A stretch of DNA of 64,000 bases, from NCBI RefSeq assembly GCF_027213785.1, contig NZ_JAPWGO010000009.1, positions 109,631 through 173,630 of the forward strand, read 5' to 3'. Shown here in pieces: positions 18,986-28,144 of the stretch (position 1 is the stretch's first letter; each line of letters begins with the position of its first letter). A program made the translations under genes and the position numbers. The notes under the pieces were generated by a model. The model saw nothing but the letters and a program-made list of their open reading frames with translations. It ran no database searches and was not told the origin of the DNA. The stretch is from Limimaricola sp. G21655-S1 (lineage in GTDB: Bacteria; Pseudomonadota; Alphaproteobacteria; Rhodobacterales; Rhodobacteraceae).

Positions 18986-19756
18986 ATGCAGGATTTCGTC
19001 TTCTCGGAGCCTTCGGCCCTGCTCGCGGGCTGCGTCGCGGTGGTGCTCGTCGGGCTATCCAAGGGGGGCCTGGGCGGCGCGCTGGCACTTTTAGGGGTAC
19101 CGATCATGGCGCTGGCGATCCCGCCGGTGCAGGCGGCGGGTATCCTGCTGCCGATCCTTCTGGTGATGGACGCGATCAGTCTCTGGGCCTGGCGTGGCCA
19201 GTACCATATCGGCACGCTCAAGCGGATGCTGCCGGGGGCCGCGATCGGCATCGGCATCGGCTGGCTGACGGCGGCGCTGGTCTCGGACGCGGCGGTGCGG
19301 CTGATCGTCGGCGTGGTGGCGCTGGCCTTTTCGGCACGCTGGCTGCTGTCGGGCCATGCGCGCCGCGCCGCGCCCCGGTCCGAAAGCATCATGCGCGCTT
19401 CGCTCTGGGCCACGCTCGCGGGCTACACCAGTTTCGTCGCCCATGCGGGCGGTCCGCCGTACCAGGTCTACGCGATGCCGCTCCGGCTCGATCCGCGGCT
19501 CTATACCGGTACCAGCGTGATCTTCTTTGCCGTGGTGAACGCCATCAAGGTGATCCCCTACGCCTTTCTGGGGCAGTTCGACGCGGCCAATCTCACCGCG
19601 GCGGCCACCCTGCTGCCGCTCGCGGTCGCGGCGACGCTGGCGGGGGCCTTCGTGGTCCGCAGGATGCGGGCCGAGATCTTCTATCCGGTGATGTACGCCA
19701 TGGTCGTCCTCGTCGGTCTCAAGCTGTGCTGGGACGGGCTCTCGGCTTTGCTCTGA
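18986..19756 (+). CDS. TauE/SafE-family membrane permease
   Basis: A 256-residue inner-membrane protein with about eight hydrophobic spans. The N-terminal LLAGCVAVVLVGLSKGGLGGALALLGVPIMAL carries the SKGGxGG pattern seen in TauE/SafE (DUF81) transporters. The second half repeats the pattern in weaker form (LAGYTSFVAHAGGPPYQVYAMPLRLDP), as expected for the duplicated fold. The family includes sulfite or organosulfonate exporters and many members of unknown substrate. Start at 18986 follows GGGACGAGC; it is 16 bp after the kinase and probably cotranscribed. No sulfur-pathway gene is nearby, so the substrate cannot be inferred. Confidence 0.85.
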   Translation: MQDFVFSEPSALLAGCVAVVLVGLSKGGLGGALALLGVPIMALAIPPVQAAGILLPILLVMDAISLWAWRGQYHIGTLKRMLPGAAIGIGIGWLTAALVSDAAVRLIVGVVALAFSARWLLSGHARRAAPRSESIMRASLWATLAGYTSFVAHAGGPPYQVYAMPLRLDPRLYTGTSVIFFAVVNAIKVIPYAFLGQFDAANLTAAATLLPLAVAATLAGAFVVRRMRAEIFYPVMYAMVVLVGLKLCWDGLSALL

Positions 19757-19830
19757 TGCGATTGGGGCTTTGACAGCCCCTCGTGGTCGGGCATGGTCCG
19801 CCTCCAACAGAGCTTCGAGGTGTTCGTTTC

Positions 19831-20619
19831 ATGCAGTTGTCCGTCCGTTTCGAGAATACCCGCGATACCGGTTCCAACAGCGGCCCGGTCACGGTCGGCT
19901 GGTGCCTGAACGAGACCAAGGCCGGCATCATCTATGCCCCGCCGGAACGGGTGCGCTCGGTGGATCTCGACCGCAGCCATGCCAAATCGGCCTCGCGCTG
20001 CCCGGCGGTGATCAACCTCGAAAGCCGCCATTTCCTGATCCGCTGCCCCTTCGACATCCATATCGGCTTCGCCCGCGACGATAAGGGCAAGCCGGTGTTG
20101 AGGAACCTGAACGGCGCGGCGAGCACGATCCGCGCCAACAAGCTCGGCGACAAGCTGCATCTCGTCGGCGAGGCCGAATGGCGCCACCCCGGCGTGCCGA
20201 CGCTGCAGCTCTCCTCGCCCTATCTGTTCCTGTGCGACGAGCCGGTGTACATGAGCCAGGTCGCGCCCTTCATGCATTACAGCCGCGAACCTTTGCCCGG
20301 CACGATCTTCGGTGGACGCTTTCCGATCAATGTCTGGCCGCGGCCGCTGATGTGGGCCTTCGAATGGCACGAGCCGCAAAAGCCGCTGAAGATCGCGCGC
20401 GGCGATCCGCTGTTCTATGCCTGTTTCGAAACCTTGCCGCAGGATCGCGGCGTGGCCATGGTCGAGGCGCAGCGCACGCCGGAACTGCTGGAATATCTCG
20501 AGCTGATCTCGGGCGCGGTGAACTACGTGAACCAGACCTTCTCGCTGTTCGAGGCGGCAGAGGCGCGCCGTCCCGAGACCCTGGTGACGCCGGTGGCCCG
20601 CAGGCCCCGGCAGGGATAG
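19831..20619 (+). CDS. Conserved-looking hypothetical protein, 262 residues
   Basis: I do not recognise a named function. The protein is soluble, with no signal peptide or membrane span. It is rich in aromatic residues and prolines, with segments such as RCPFDIHIGFARDD, SSPYLFLCDEPVYMSQVAPFMHY and FPINVWPRPLMWAFEWHEPQKPL. The layout (a CPFDI segment, then a WPRPLMWAFEW segment and a GDPLFYACFE segment) recalls DUF6065-type proteins, but that is a weak impression only. It is preceded by TTGACA at 19770-19775, a possible promoter with a poor -10. It sits between a permease and motB, 87 bp before motB, so a link with motility is possible but unproven. Codon use matches its neighbours. Confidence 0.75.
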   Translation: MQLSVRFENTRDTGSNSGPVTVGWCLNETKAGIIYAPPERVRSVDLDRSHAKSASRCPAVINLESRHFLIRCPFDIHIGFARDDKGKPVLRNLNGAASTIRANKLGDKLHLVGEAEWRHPGVPTLQLSSPYLFLCDEPVYMSQVAPFMHYSREPLPGTIFGGRFPINVWPRPLMWAFEWHEPQKPLKIARGDPLFYACFETLPQDRGVAMVEAQRTPELLEYLELISGAVNYVNQTFSLFEAAEARRPETLVTPVARRPRQG

Positions 20620-20706
20620 GCGTCGCGCCCCGGGGGCTACACCCGCGCTTAACCCCGGGGCGCTAGCATTCGGGCCTCGGGCCGCTCCGGCCCGGGGAGA
20701 AAGCGC

Positions 20707-21537
20707 ATGTCAGCACAGAACGCGCCGGTCGTCATCAAGCGCAAGAAGGTCGTCGCCGGCGGCGGCCATCACGGCGGCGCCTGGAAGGTGGCCTATGCCG
20801 ATTTCGTCACCGCGATGATGGCCTTCTTCATGCTGATGTGGCTGCTCAACGCCACCACCGAGCAGCAGCGCAAGGGGCTGGCCGACTACTTCGCCCCGAC
20901 CATCGCGATCAGCCGCACCTCGGGCGGCGGTGACAAGGTGCTCGCGGGCGATTCCCTGTCCAGCAGCGAACGGCTCAGCGCCTCCGGCGTCGATGGGGGG
21001 AGTCCCGCGGCCCTGCCGCCTCTCGCCGACGACCCGCCACGACCGCCGGGCGAGGGTGCCGCCCTCGCCGAGGTGGCGGCGCTGCGCGACATCGAGGAGG
21101 TGCTGCTCGGCCGCGGTGGCGAAAGCCTCGTCGCGCGCGAGGCGCTGCGCCACGTGGTGACGCGGCTGACCGAGGAGGGGCTGGTGATCGAGATCTTCGC
21201 GCGCCCGGGCGCGCCGATCTTCGCCCCCGGCGAGACCGCGCCGCTGCCGGTCACGACCCTGCTTCTGGGGCTCGTGGCGCAGGCCGCCTCCCTGGTCGAG
21301 AACCCGGTCGCCGTGGCGGCGCATCTGGCCGCGCGGCCGGTGGTGCTGGCCGACAACCCGGTCTGGCGCCTGTCCTCGGGCCGGGCCGAGGCGGCGCGCG
21401 CGGGGCTGGTCGCGGCCGGGCTCGCGCCCGCGCGGATGCGTCGCGTCACGGGTCTCGGCGACCGCGACCCCTCGGCCGAGGGGCCCGCCGCGCCGCGCAG
21501 CGACCGGCTCGAGATCACGCTGCTGCGCCGCCATTAG
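20707..21537 (+). CDS. motB: Flagellar motor stator protein MotB
   Basis: The peptidoglycan-anchored half of the MotA-MotB proton-driven stator. It has 276 residues. The single membrane span (about residues 29-49, YADFVTAMMAFFMLMWLL) contains the proton-binding Asp32. The following ADYFAPTIAIS is the plug region. The C-terminal half is a divergent OmpA-like peptidoglycan-binding domain (VIEIFARPGAPIF, WRLSSGRAEAARAGLV, GLGDRDP). motA is 10 kb away in another operon, an unusual but known split. A TTAACC element lies at 20649 in the 87-bp upstream gap. It heads the motB-flgE-flgK-flgL-flgI run. Confidence 0.92.
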   Translation: MSAQNAPVVIKRKKVVAGGGHHGGAWKVAYADFVTAMMAFFMLMWLLNATTEQQRKGLADYFAPTIAISRTSGGGDKVLAGDSLSSSERLSASGVDGGSPAALPPLADDPPRPPGEGAALAEVAALRDIEEVLLGRGGESLVAREALRHVVTRLTEEGLVIEIFARPGAPIFAPGETAPLPVTTLLLGLVAQAASLVENPVAVAAHLAARPVVLADNPVWRLSSGRAEAARAGLVAAGLAPARMRRVTGLGDRDPSAEGPAAPRSDRLEITLLRRH

Positions 21538-21606
21538 CGCCGCCTTAAGCCCGGCGCTGTAGGTCGGAAAGGGACAGGCTCCACCCGTTTCACCGGAAAG
21601 GTCACC

Positions 21607-22908
21607 ATGACGATCTCCTCCTCTCTCAGCGCCGGCGTCTCCGGTCTCGCGGCCAATGCCCACCGTTTGGCGACGATCTCCGACAACATCGCCAACTCGG
21701 CCACGTTCGGCTACCGCCGCGCCACCACCGACTTCCATTCTCTGATGATGGGCAGCGGGCCGGGCCGCTACGTGGCGGGCGGGGTGGCGGCCACGTCGCA
21801 GCGGCTGGTCGACGAAAGCGGCGCACTCTCCTCGACCTCGAACTCCACCGATCTCGCGGTGCGCGGCCGCGGCTTCCTGCCGGTCAGCGCCACCGCGATC
21901 ATCGGCGGCGACGATGCGGATTTCCGGCTCGCCACCACCGGCTCGTTCCGCGCCGACGAGGAGGGCTACCTGCGCACGCCGGACGGGCAGACGCTGCTGG
22001 GCTGGCCCGCCGGGCTCGACGGGACGATCGGCACCTTTCCACGCGACACGATCGGCGGGCTGCAGCCGGTGCGCGTGCCCGCCGGGCAGCTCTCGGGCAT
22101 TCCCACCACCGAGGTGACGCTCGCGGTCAACCTGCCCGCCACCTCGACGCAGGACGGCGCCGAGGGCCTGCCAGAGGAGCTGACGGTCGAGTATTACGAC
22201 AATCTCGGCACCACGCAGCAGCTCGGCCTGACCTTCACGCCGAGCCTGCCGGCGGCGGGCGGCGCGCCGACGAACGAATGGGTGATGCAGATCACCGACG
22301 GCGCCGCAGGCGACACGCTTGTGGGCGAATACACCCTTACCTTCGAGGACAGCCGCGAGGCGGGCGGGGCGCTTCTCTCTGCCACGGCGACGCTGGGCGG
22401 CGACTACGATCCCGAAACCGGTGCCTTCGAGATCGAGGTGGCGGGCGGACCGATCTCGGTGAATATCGGCGCGGGAGACGTGTCCGGCGGGCTGTCGCAG
22501 CTCGCGGCGCTGTTCTCGCCCCTGACGATCAGCCGCGACGGCGCCGCCACCGGCAACATGACCTCCGTCGAGGTCGATCCCGGCGGCTTCGTCCATGCCT
22601 ATTACGACAATGGCGCGAGCCGCCGCATCTATCAGGTCCCGCTCGTCGACGTGCCCAATCCCAACGGGCTCGAAACCCATGACGGCCAGTCCTACACCCT
22701 GACCCGCGACAGCGGCGACATGCTGCTGTGGAACGCGGGCGACGGCCCCACCGGTGACATCGTCGGCTTCGCGCGCGAGGAATCGACCGTCGACGTCGCC
22801 TCCGAACTGACCCAGCTGATCCAGACCCAGCGCGCCTATTCGACCAATGCCAAGGTCATCCAGACCGTCGATGAAATGCTGCAGGAAACCACCAATCTCA
22901 AGCGCTGA
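21607..22908 (+). CDS. flgE: Flagellar hook protein FlgE
   Basis: Main subunit of the curved hook joining basal body and filament; exported by the flagellar type III system. It has 433 residues, within range. The N-terminal rod/hook signature SLSAGVSGLAANAHRLATISDNIANSATFGYRRATTDF is clear, and the C-terminus ESTVDVASELTQLIQTQRAYSTNAKVIQTVDEMLQETTNLKR fits. The middle D1-D2 region is variable, as expected. The ATG at 21607 follows GGAAAGG. A TTAAGC element lies at 21545 in the gap after motB. flgK follows 20 bp downstream. Confidence 0.95.
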   Translation: MTISSSLSAGVSGLAANAHRLATISDNIANSATFGYRRATTDFHSLMMGSGPGRYVAGGVAATSQRLVDESGALSSTSNSTDLAVRGRGFLPVSATAIIGGDDADFRLATTGSFRADEEGYLRTPDGQTLLGWPAGLDGTIGTFPRDTIGGLQPVRVPAGQLSGIPTTEVTLAVNLPATSTQDGAEGLPEELTVEYYDNLGTTQQLGLTFTPSLPAAGGAPTNEWVMQITDGAAGDTLVGEYTLTFEDSREAGGALLSATATLGGDYDPETGAFEIEVAGGPISVNIGAGDVSGGLSQLAALFSPLTISRDGAATGNMTSVEVDPGGFVHAYYDNGASRRIYQVPLVDVPNPNGLETHDGQSYTLTRDSGDMLLWNAGDGPTGDIVGFAREESTVDVASELTQLIQTQRAYSTNAKVIQTVDEMLQETTNLKR

Positions 22909-22928
22909 TCCGAAAGGAGGTACCGGTC

Positions 22929-24383
22929 ATGGGCCTGTCCTATTCGCTGTCCAACGCGCTGAGCGGGCTGACCGCCAGCGCCCGCATGGCCGAAACCGTG
23001 TCCTCGAACCTCGCCAACGCGATGACCGAGGGCTACGCCCCGCGCGAGACCGTGCTCTCGGCCCGCGCCGTGGGCGGGCGCGGGGCCGGGGTGCGGGTCG
23101 AAGCCGTGGTGCGGCAGCTCGATCGGGCGCTGCTCGCCGACCGGCGCCGGGCCGATGCGGGGCTCTCGGCCGACCGCGCCACCTCCACGGCGCTGTCGCG
23201 CCTCGAGACGCGGCTCGGCGCGATCGGCGAGGCGGATTCTCTGCCAGGCCGGATCGACGCGCTGAACACGGCGCTGATCTCGGCCTCTGCCGATCCCGGC
23301 TCCGATCTCAGGCTCTCCAACGTGCTCACGGCGCTCGACGGGCTCACCGGCGCGCTGAACGACGGCAGCGCCGCGATCTCGGAGATGCGGGCCGAGGCGG
23401 ATGCCGACATCGCCGCGCAGGTCGCCGCTCTCAATCAGGGCCTGTCCCGCGTGGAACGGCTTAATACCGACATCGCCCGTGCCCGCGGTACTGACAGCGA
23501 TCCGGCGGCCCTGATCGATCAGCGGCAGGTGGTGATCGACGCCCTGTCCGAAATCGTGCCGCTGCGCGAGATGGCGCGTCCGGCGGGGCAGGTGGCGCTG
23601 ATCTCGGCGCAGGGGGTGATGCTGATCGACGGCCGCGCCGCCGAGTTCGGCTTTACCCCCACGCCGCTGATCACCCCCGAAATGAGCTTTGCCGGCGGCG
23701 CGCTCTCCGGTCTCACGCGGAATGGCGAGCCGGTCGCGCGCAGCGAGGCGGATGGCTTCGGACGGATGGGGGGCGGCGGGCTCGGCGCCGCGTTCGCGCT
23801 GCGCGACACGGTCCTCCCCCCGGCGCAGGCGGGGCTCGACGCGCTGGCACGCGACCTGATCGCCCGGTTCGAGACGGCGGCGGCCGATCCCGGTCGCGGC
23901 GCCGGGCAGGCCGGGCTTCTGACCGAGGCGGGCGGTACGCTCGACCCCGGGGGCGGGGCAGGGCTTGCCGGACGCATCGCGGTCAACGCGGCCGTCGATC
24001 CCGCACGGGGCGGCGCGCTGTGGCGTCTGCGCGGCGGGGTCGGCGCGACGGCGCCGGGCCTTACAGGTAACGCCGCGCAGATCGGTCGCTGGCTCGATGC
24101 GCTGGGCGCGCCGCGCCTCTTGAACGGCGAGGGCAGCAGCGCCGGCGCGGCCACCCATGCCGCGCGTTTCACGGCCCGGATCGGCGCCGACAGGCTCGGG
24201 GCCGAGGAGGTGCTGGGCTTCGCCCAAGCCCGGCGCGACAGCTTGCACGCGGCCGAACTGGCCGGCGGTGTCGACAGCGACCAGCAGATGCAGCGCCTGC
24301 TGCGCATCGAGGAAAGCTATGCGGCCAATGCCCGCGTGATGCAGGTGGTGCAATCCATGATCCACCGCCTGATGGAGATCTGA
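22929..24383 (+). CDS. flgK: Flagellar hook-filament junction protein FlgK (HAP1)
   Basis: First junction protein between hook and filament. It has 484 residues. The N-terminus (SYSLSNALSGLTASARMAETVSSNLANAMTEGYAPRE) has the axial-protein helix and the SNLANAxTxGY motif. SDLRLSNVLTALDGLTGALND and RVERLNTDIARARG are FlgK-like coiled segments; the C-terminus (SDQQMQRLLRIEESYAANARVMQVVQSMIHRLMEI) is the D0 helix. The start at 22929 has AAAGGAGGTACCGGTC, a strong ribosome-binding site. It is two bases from flgL. Confidence 0.95.
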   Translation: MGLSYSLSNALSGLTASARMAETVSSNLANAMTEGYAPRETVLSARAVGGRGAGVRVEAVVRQLDRALLADRRRADAGLSADRATSTALSRLETRLGAIGEADSLPGRIDALNTALISASADPGSDLRLSNVLTALDGLTGALNDGSAAISEMRAEADADIAAQVAALNQGLSRVERLNTDIARARGTDSDPAALIDQRQVVIDALSEIVPLREMARPAGQVALISAQGVMLIDGRAAEFGFTPTPLITPEMSFAGGALSGLTRNGEPVARSEADGFGRMGGGGLGAAFALRDTVLPPAQAGLDALARDLIARFETAAADPGRGAGQAGLLTEAGGTLDPGGGAGLAGRIAVNAAVDPARGGALWRLRGGVGATAPGLTGNAAQIGRWLDALGAPRLLNGEGSSAGAATHAARFTARIGADRLGAEEVLGFAQARRDSLHAAELAGGVDSDQQMQRLLRIEESYAANARVMQVVQSMIHRLMEI

Positions 24384-24385
24384 CC

Positions 24386-25393
24386 ATGAGCCTCACCTCG
24401 CTCGGCGACGGCAGCCGCCATTTCCTGATGCGCAACCAGGGCGTCGCGCTGCGCCACAGGCTCGACGGCCTGGTCTCGGCGCTGTCCTCGGGTCGCGCCG
24501 CCGATCCCGTCGCGGCAATGGGCCGCGATCCGACCCGCCTCGCCACCACGCGCAGTGCCCATGGCGCGACCGAGGCCTATGGCCGCGCCGCCGCCGAAAC
24601 CGGTCAGCGGCTCGCATTGATGCAGACCGCGCTCGGAGAGTTGGACGGGCTGCGCGAGGCGCTCGCGGGGCAACTTGTCCTGGTGGGCGAAACCAGCAGC
24701 GACGGCGTGCTCTCCCATATGGGCCGTTCGGCGGAGCAGGGTTTCGGGGCCGTCGTCTCCGCCCTGAACCGGCGCATGGGCGGCACCGCGCTTTTCGCCG
24801 GGCACGACGGCGACGCGACGGCGCTGACCCCGCCCGGAGAGATGCTCGACGCGATCCGCGCGACCTTGCCGCCACAGCCGGGTGCCGAGGCCCTGCGCAT
24901 CGCGGTGTCGGACTGGTTCGACACGCCGGGGGGCGGGTTCGAAAGCGCCGGCTATCTCGGCGATGCCGAGGGTCATGCGACGCCACGGGTCGGCGCGGGC
25001 CAGACGGTGACGCTCGCGGCCCGGGCCGACGATCCGGCGCCGCGTACGGTGATGAAGGCGCTGGCGCTCGCAACGCTGGCGGGCGAGGCCGAAGCGATGG
25101 GCGGCGCGGCGCGCGGGGCGCTGATCCGCGAGGCCGGCACCATGCTGCTCTCGGCCGCCTCCGGGATGACCGAAACCCGGGCGGCGCTGGGCGCCGCCGA
25201 GGCCACGGTCGAGGCGACATCCACGCGCCACGCCGCCCGTGCCACGGCGCTCGGCCTGATGCAGAACCGGATGACCGCCGCCGATCCCTATGCGACGGCG
25301 ACGGCGCTGCAGGAGATCCAGACCCAGCTCGAGACCCATTACCTGCTCACGGCGCGGCTCTCGGAGCTGTCGCTGACCCGGTATCTGAGATGA
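24386..25393 (+). CDS. flgL: Flagellar hook-filament junction protein FlgL (HAP3-like)
   Basis: Second junction protein, next to the first flagellin layer. It has 335 residues and a flagellin-like N-terminus (RHFLMRNQGVALRHRLDGLVSALSSGRAADP). The C-terminal helix (YATATALQEIQTQLETHYLLTARLSELSLTRYLR) also fits a FlgL/flagellin D0-D1 pair. It is more divergent from enterobacterial FlgL than its neighbours; position directly after flgK supports the call. It overlaps flgI as ATGA. Confidence 0.9.
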   Translation: MSLTSLGDGSRHFLMRNQGVALRHRLDGLVSALSSGRAADPVAAMGRDPTRLATTRSAHGATEAYGRAAAETGQRLALMQTALGELDGLREALAGQLVLVGETSSDGVLSHMGRSAEQGFGAVVSALNRRMGGTALFAGHDGDATALTPPGEMLDAIRATLPPQPGAEALRIAVSDWFDTPGGGFESAGYLGDAEGHATPRVGAGQTVTLAARADDPAPRTVMKALALATLAGEAEAMGGAARGALIREAGTMLLSAASGMTETRAALGAAEATVEATSTRHAARATALGLMQNRMTAADPYATATALQEIQTQLETHYLLTARLSELSLTRYLR

Positions 25394-26490
25394 GGGCGCT
25401 GCTGATCGCGGCGCTCCTGGGCTGCGGCGCGCTAGCGGCGACGGCGGCGCCGGTGCGGCTCAAGGATCTGGTGGAGTTCGACGGCGTGCGCGAGAACGAC
25501 CTCGTGGGCTATGGGCTCGTAGTCGGGCTAGCCGGGACAGGTGACGGGCTGCGCAACGCGCCCTTCACCGAAGAGATCATGACCAACATTCTCGAGCGGC
25601 TCGGGGTCAACGTGTCGGGCGAGCAGTTCCGGCCCCGCAACGTCGCCGCCGTGATGGTCACGGCGAGCCTGCCTCCGTTTGCGCGCGCGGGCTCGCCGAT
25701 CGACGTGACAGTGAGCGCGATCGGAGATGCCTCGTCGCTCTTGGGCGGCACGCTGGTGATGACGCCGCTAAACGCGGCCGATGGCGACATCTATGCCGTG
25801 GCGCAGGGCACGATCATCGCCGGTGGCGTCACTGCCGAAGGCGAGGCTGCCCGGGTGACGCAGGGCGTGCCCACGGCGGGGGTGATCCCGGCGGGCGCCA
25901 AGGTGGAGCGCGAGGTGGCCTTCGACTTCGCCAACTTGTCCGAGCTGCGCCTGGCGCTGCGCAGTCCCGATTTCACCACCGCGGGCCGTATCGAGCGGGC
26001 GATCAACGCCGAGTTCGGTCGCGCGGTGGCGCTGATGACCGATGCCGGCACGGTGCGGCTCGATATCGCGGGCATGAACATGCCGACGACCGCCCATGCG
26101 CTGGGCCGGATCGAAAACGTGCTGGTGGAGCCCGAGATCCGGGCCCGGGTGGTGGTGGATCAACGCTCCGGCACCATCGTGATGGGAGAGGATGTGCGGA
26201 TTTCCCGCGTCGCGGTGAGCCAGGGCAACCTGACGCTCTCGGTCGAGGAGGCCCCGATGGTGGTCCAGCCGAACCCGTTCTCCCCCGGCGAGACGGTCGT
26301 GGTGCCGCGCAGCGAGGCCGAGATCCGGCAGGAGCCGGGGATTGGACTGGCCGAGGTGGCGGGCGGCACCTCCCTGTCGCAGCTCGTCGCCGGGCTCAAC
26401 GCGCTGGGCGTGGCGCCGCATGACATGATCGACATTCTCAAGAGCATCCGCGCCGCGGGCGCGCTGCATGCGGAGTTCATCGTCCGCTAG
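25390..26490 (+). CDS. flgI: Flagellar P-ring protein FlgI
   Basis: Forms the periplasmic P ring around the rod in the peptidoglycan layer. It has 366 residues. A Sec signal peptide (about 1-20, ending ATAAP) precedes VRLKDLVEFDGVRENDLVGYGLVVGLAGTGDG, the family signature. NVAAVMVTASLPPFARAGSPIDVTVSAIGDASSLLGGTLVMTPL also matches. The end has SLSQLVAGLNALGVAPHDMIDILKSIRAAGALHAEFIVR. It is the last gene of the motB operon and faces fliP, 85 bp away; no intrinsic terminator is evident in that gap. Confidence 0.97.
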   Translation: MRALLIAALLGCGALAATAAPVRLKDLVEFDGVRENDLVGYGLVVGLAGTGDGLRNAPFTEEIMTNILERLGVNVSGEQFRPRNVAAVMVTASLPPFARAGSPIDVTVSAIGDASSLLGGTLVMTPLNAADGDIYAVAQGTIIAGGVTAEGEAARVTQGVPTAGVIPAGAKVEREVAFDFANLSELRLALRSPDFTTAGRIERAINAEFGRAVALMTDAGTVRLDIAGMNMPTTAHALGRIENVLVEPEIRARVVVDQRSGTIVMGEDVRISRVAVSQGNLTLSVEEAPMVVQPNPFSPGETVVVPRSEAEIRQEPGIGLAEVAGGTSLSQLVAGLNALGVAPHDMIDILKSIRAAGALHAEFIVR

Positions 26491-26575
26491 GGCGGAAGTC
26501 ACTGCGAATGATGCAAAGGCTGGGGAAGGCCGGAAACAGGGTCCTCGATTGATCCGAAGACGGCAGTTCGGACCT

Positions 26576-27301
26576 CTACTGATAGCTGCGCACCAGGCTT
26601 CCCGCGACGAGGCTCCAGCCATCGGCCACCACGAAGAACGCCAGCTTGAAGGGCATCGAGACGATGGCCGGCGGCACCATCATCATGCCCATCGACATCA
26701 GCACCGCCGCCACCACCAGGTCGATGATCAGGAACGGCAGGAAGATCAGGAAACCGATCTGGAACGCCCGCTCGATCTCGGACAGCAGGTAAGCGGGGAC
26801 GAGCAGGGAAAGCGGCGCGTCGCCGGTCCCGCGCGCGGCCTCCGTGGCAGGGCGCAGCGCCGCCAGTTCGGCGAACGTATCCGGCATGGTCCGGTTCGCC
26901 ATGAAGCCGCGAAACGGGTCTATGGCGCGGGGCAGGGCGGTCTCCAGCGCCACGCCCTCGTTCAGATAGGGGCGCACGCCCTGCTCCCATGCGGCGGAGA
27001 AGACCGGGTCCATCACGAACCATGTCAGGAACAGCGCCAGACTGACGATCAGCATGTTGGGCGGCGATTGCTGCAGCCCGATCGCCTGCCGCAGGATCGA
27101 CAGCACCGTGACGATGAAGGGAAAGCAGGTGACCATGATCGCGAGCCCCGGCGCGAGGCCGAGCAGCGTCACGAGGGCGATGAGTTGGATCGACCGCGCC
27201 GCGAGCGAGCGGTCGTCGCCCAGATCAAGCGACAGCTCCTGTGCTGCGACCGGTCCCGCCGCGAGCAACAGCAGGAACGCCGCGGCGAGAAGCGGCCTCA
27301 C
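26576..27301 (-). CDS. fliP: Flagellar export gate protein FliP
   Basis: Core of the FliP-FliQ-FliR export gate in the inner membrane. It has 241 residues with a cleavable signal peptide (1-20, ending VAAQ). The membrane segments and signatures PPNMLIVSLALFLTWFVMDPVF and LVPAYLLSEIERAFQIGFLIFLPFLIIDLVVAAVLMSMGMMMVPP are characteristic. It is the last gene of the left-going fliF-fliH-fliN-fliP operon, overlapping fliN by four bases. fliO is not found beside it, as in many alphaproteobacteria. Confidence 0.97.
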   Translation of the reverse strand: MRPLLAAAFLLLLAAGPVAAQELSLDLGDDRSLAARSIQLIALVTLLGLAPGLAIMVTCFPFIVTVLSILRQAIGLQQSPPNMLIVSLALFLTWFVMDPVFSAAWEQGVRPYLNEGVALETALPRAIDPFRGFMANRTMPDTFAELAALRPATEAARGTGDAPLSLLVPAYLLSEIERAFQIGFLIFLPFLIIDLVVAAVLMSMGMMMVPPAIVSMPFKLAFFVVADGWSLVAGSLVRSYQ

Positions 27302-27585
27302 GTCAGGTCGCCGCCGGCGCCCGCCACCTCGGTCAGCCGCACCGCCAGCTGACCCGGCTCACCGCCCTGCACCTCCTCCAGCGTGCCGCGCGCGATCAGG
27401 CGACCGCCGACGAACAGCTCCACCGGGTCGTCGAGCTTGCGATCGAGCGGCAGCACCGCGTTCTGGCCCAGCGCCAGCAAGGTGCCGAGGCTTGGCCGGG
27501 CGCGACCGACCGAGACGGTGATCTCGACCGGGATCGCGTGCAGCGGATGCGTCGGCGGTCGGACGGAAACGGCGGGCTCATCCAT
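27298..27585 (-). CDS. fliN: Flagellar motor switch protein FliN
   Basis: C-ring protein of the rotor switch and docking site of FliH. It has 95 residues, essentially the SpoA domain alone: HAIPVEITVSVGRARPSLGTLLALGQNAVLPLDRKLDDPVELFVGGRLIARGTLEEV. The long N-terminal extension of enteric FliN is absent, as in short alphaproteobacterial forms. It overlaps fliH by eight bases and fliP by four. FliM, its usual partner, is not in the window. Confidence 0.93.
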   Translation of the reverse strand: MDEPAVSVRPPTHPLHAIPVEITVSVGRARPSLGTLLALGQNAVLPLDRKLDDPVELFVGGRLIARGTLEEVQGGEPGQLAVRLTEVAGAGGDLT

Positions 27586-28144
27586 GTCTCAACTTCTCCT
27601 TCTTGGGCGCGCACAGGGCCGACAGGGCCTCTCGCGCGGTGTCGAGCATCGCCCCCGTATCGAGATGGGTCTCGAAGGACGGCCCGCGGATCACCGCCTC
27701 GCCGGGGCCGAGCCGGGGATCGGGGCAGGGCGTGAGCCAGTCGCAGCCCATCGCGTCGAGCAACGGCCGAACCGTGTCGATCTCCGCCTCGGGGAGGTAC
27801 AGCTCCAGCGGCGCCGCGAGATCGGCCTGAAGCGCCTCCATCAGGGCCGCGCGCAGCTGGACCGCAGCCACGGTCTCGGCCAGGCCGGGCAGCAGCCGGT
27901 CCAGCATCGTCTCGAACAAGGGCTCCAGCCCCGAAAGCAGCCCCAGGCGTGCCTCGGCATGGGCAAAGGCCATGTCCTCGATCCGCGCCACCAGCCGCTC
28001 CGACAGCGCGGCCGCCTCCAGCCGCTGCGCCTCCCGCCCGGCTTCGAAGCCCGCGTCATGGCCCGCCTGCCATTCGGGGCCAGGCCCCTCCGGCTCGGTC
28101 GGCGTGGCGTCGAAGCTCTCGAACAGAAGCGGCCGGGGGGTCAT
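27578..28144 (-). CDS. fliH: FliH-like flagellar assembly protein (ATPase regulator)
   Basis: A 188-residue protein placed between fliF and fliN, where fliH is expected. The N-terminal EWQAGHDAGFEAGREAQRLEAAALSERL has the glycine-spaced helix (repeats of GxxxG type) typical of FliH. The C-terminal half has a FliH/YscL-like pattern (LELYLPEAEIDTVRPLLDAMG, near-terminal DPRLGPGEAVIRGPSFETHLDTGAMLD). FliH binds FliI and FliN. Sequence similarity alone is modest; context makes the call. It overlaps fliF as ATGA. Confidence 0.8.
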   Translation of the reverse strand: MTPRPLLFESFDATPTEPEGPGPEWQAGHDAGFEAGREAQRLEAAALSERLVARIEDMAFAHAEARLGLLSGLEPLFETMLDRLLPGLAETVAAVQLRAALMEALQADLAAPLELYLPEAEIDTVRPLLDAMGCDWLTPCPDPRLGPGEAVIRGPSFETHLDTGAMLDTAREALSALCAPKKEKLRHG

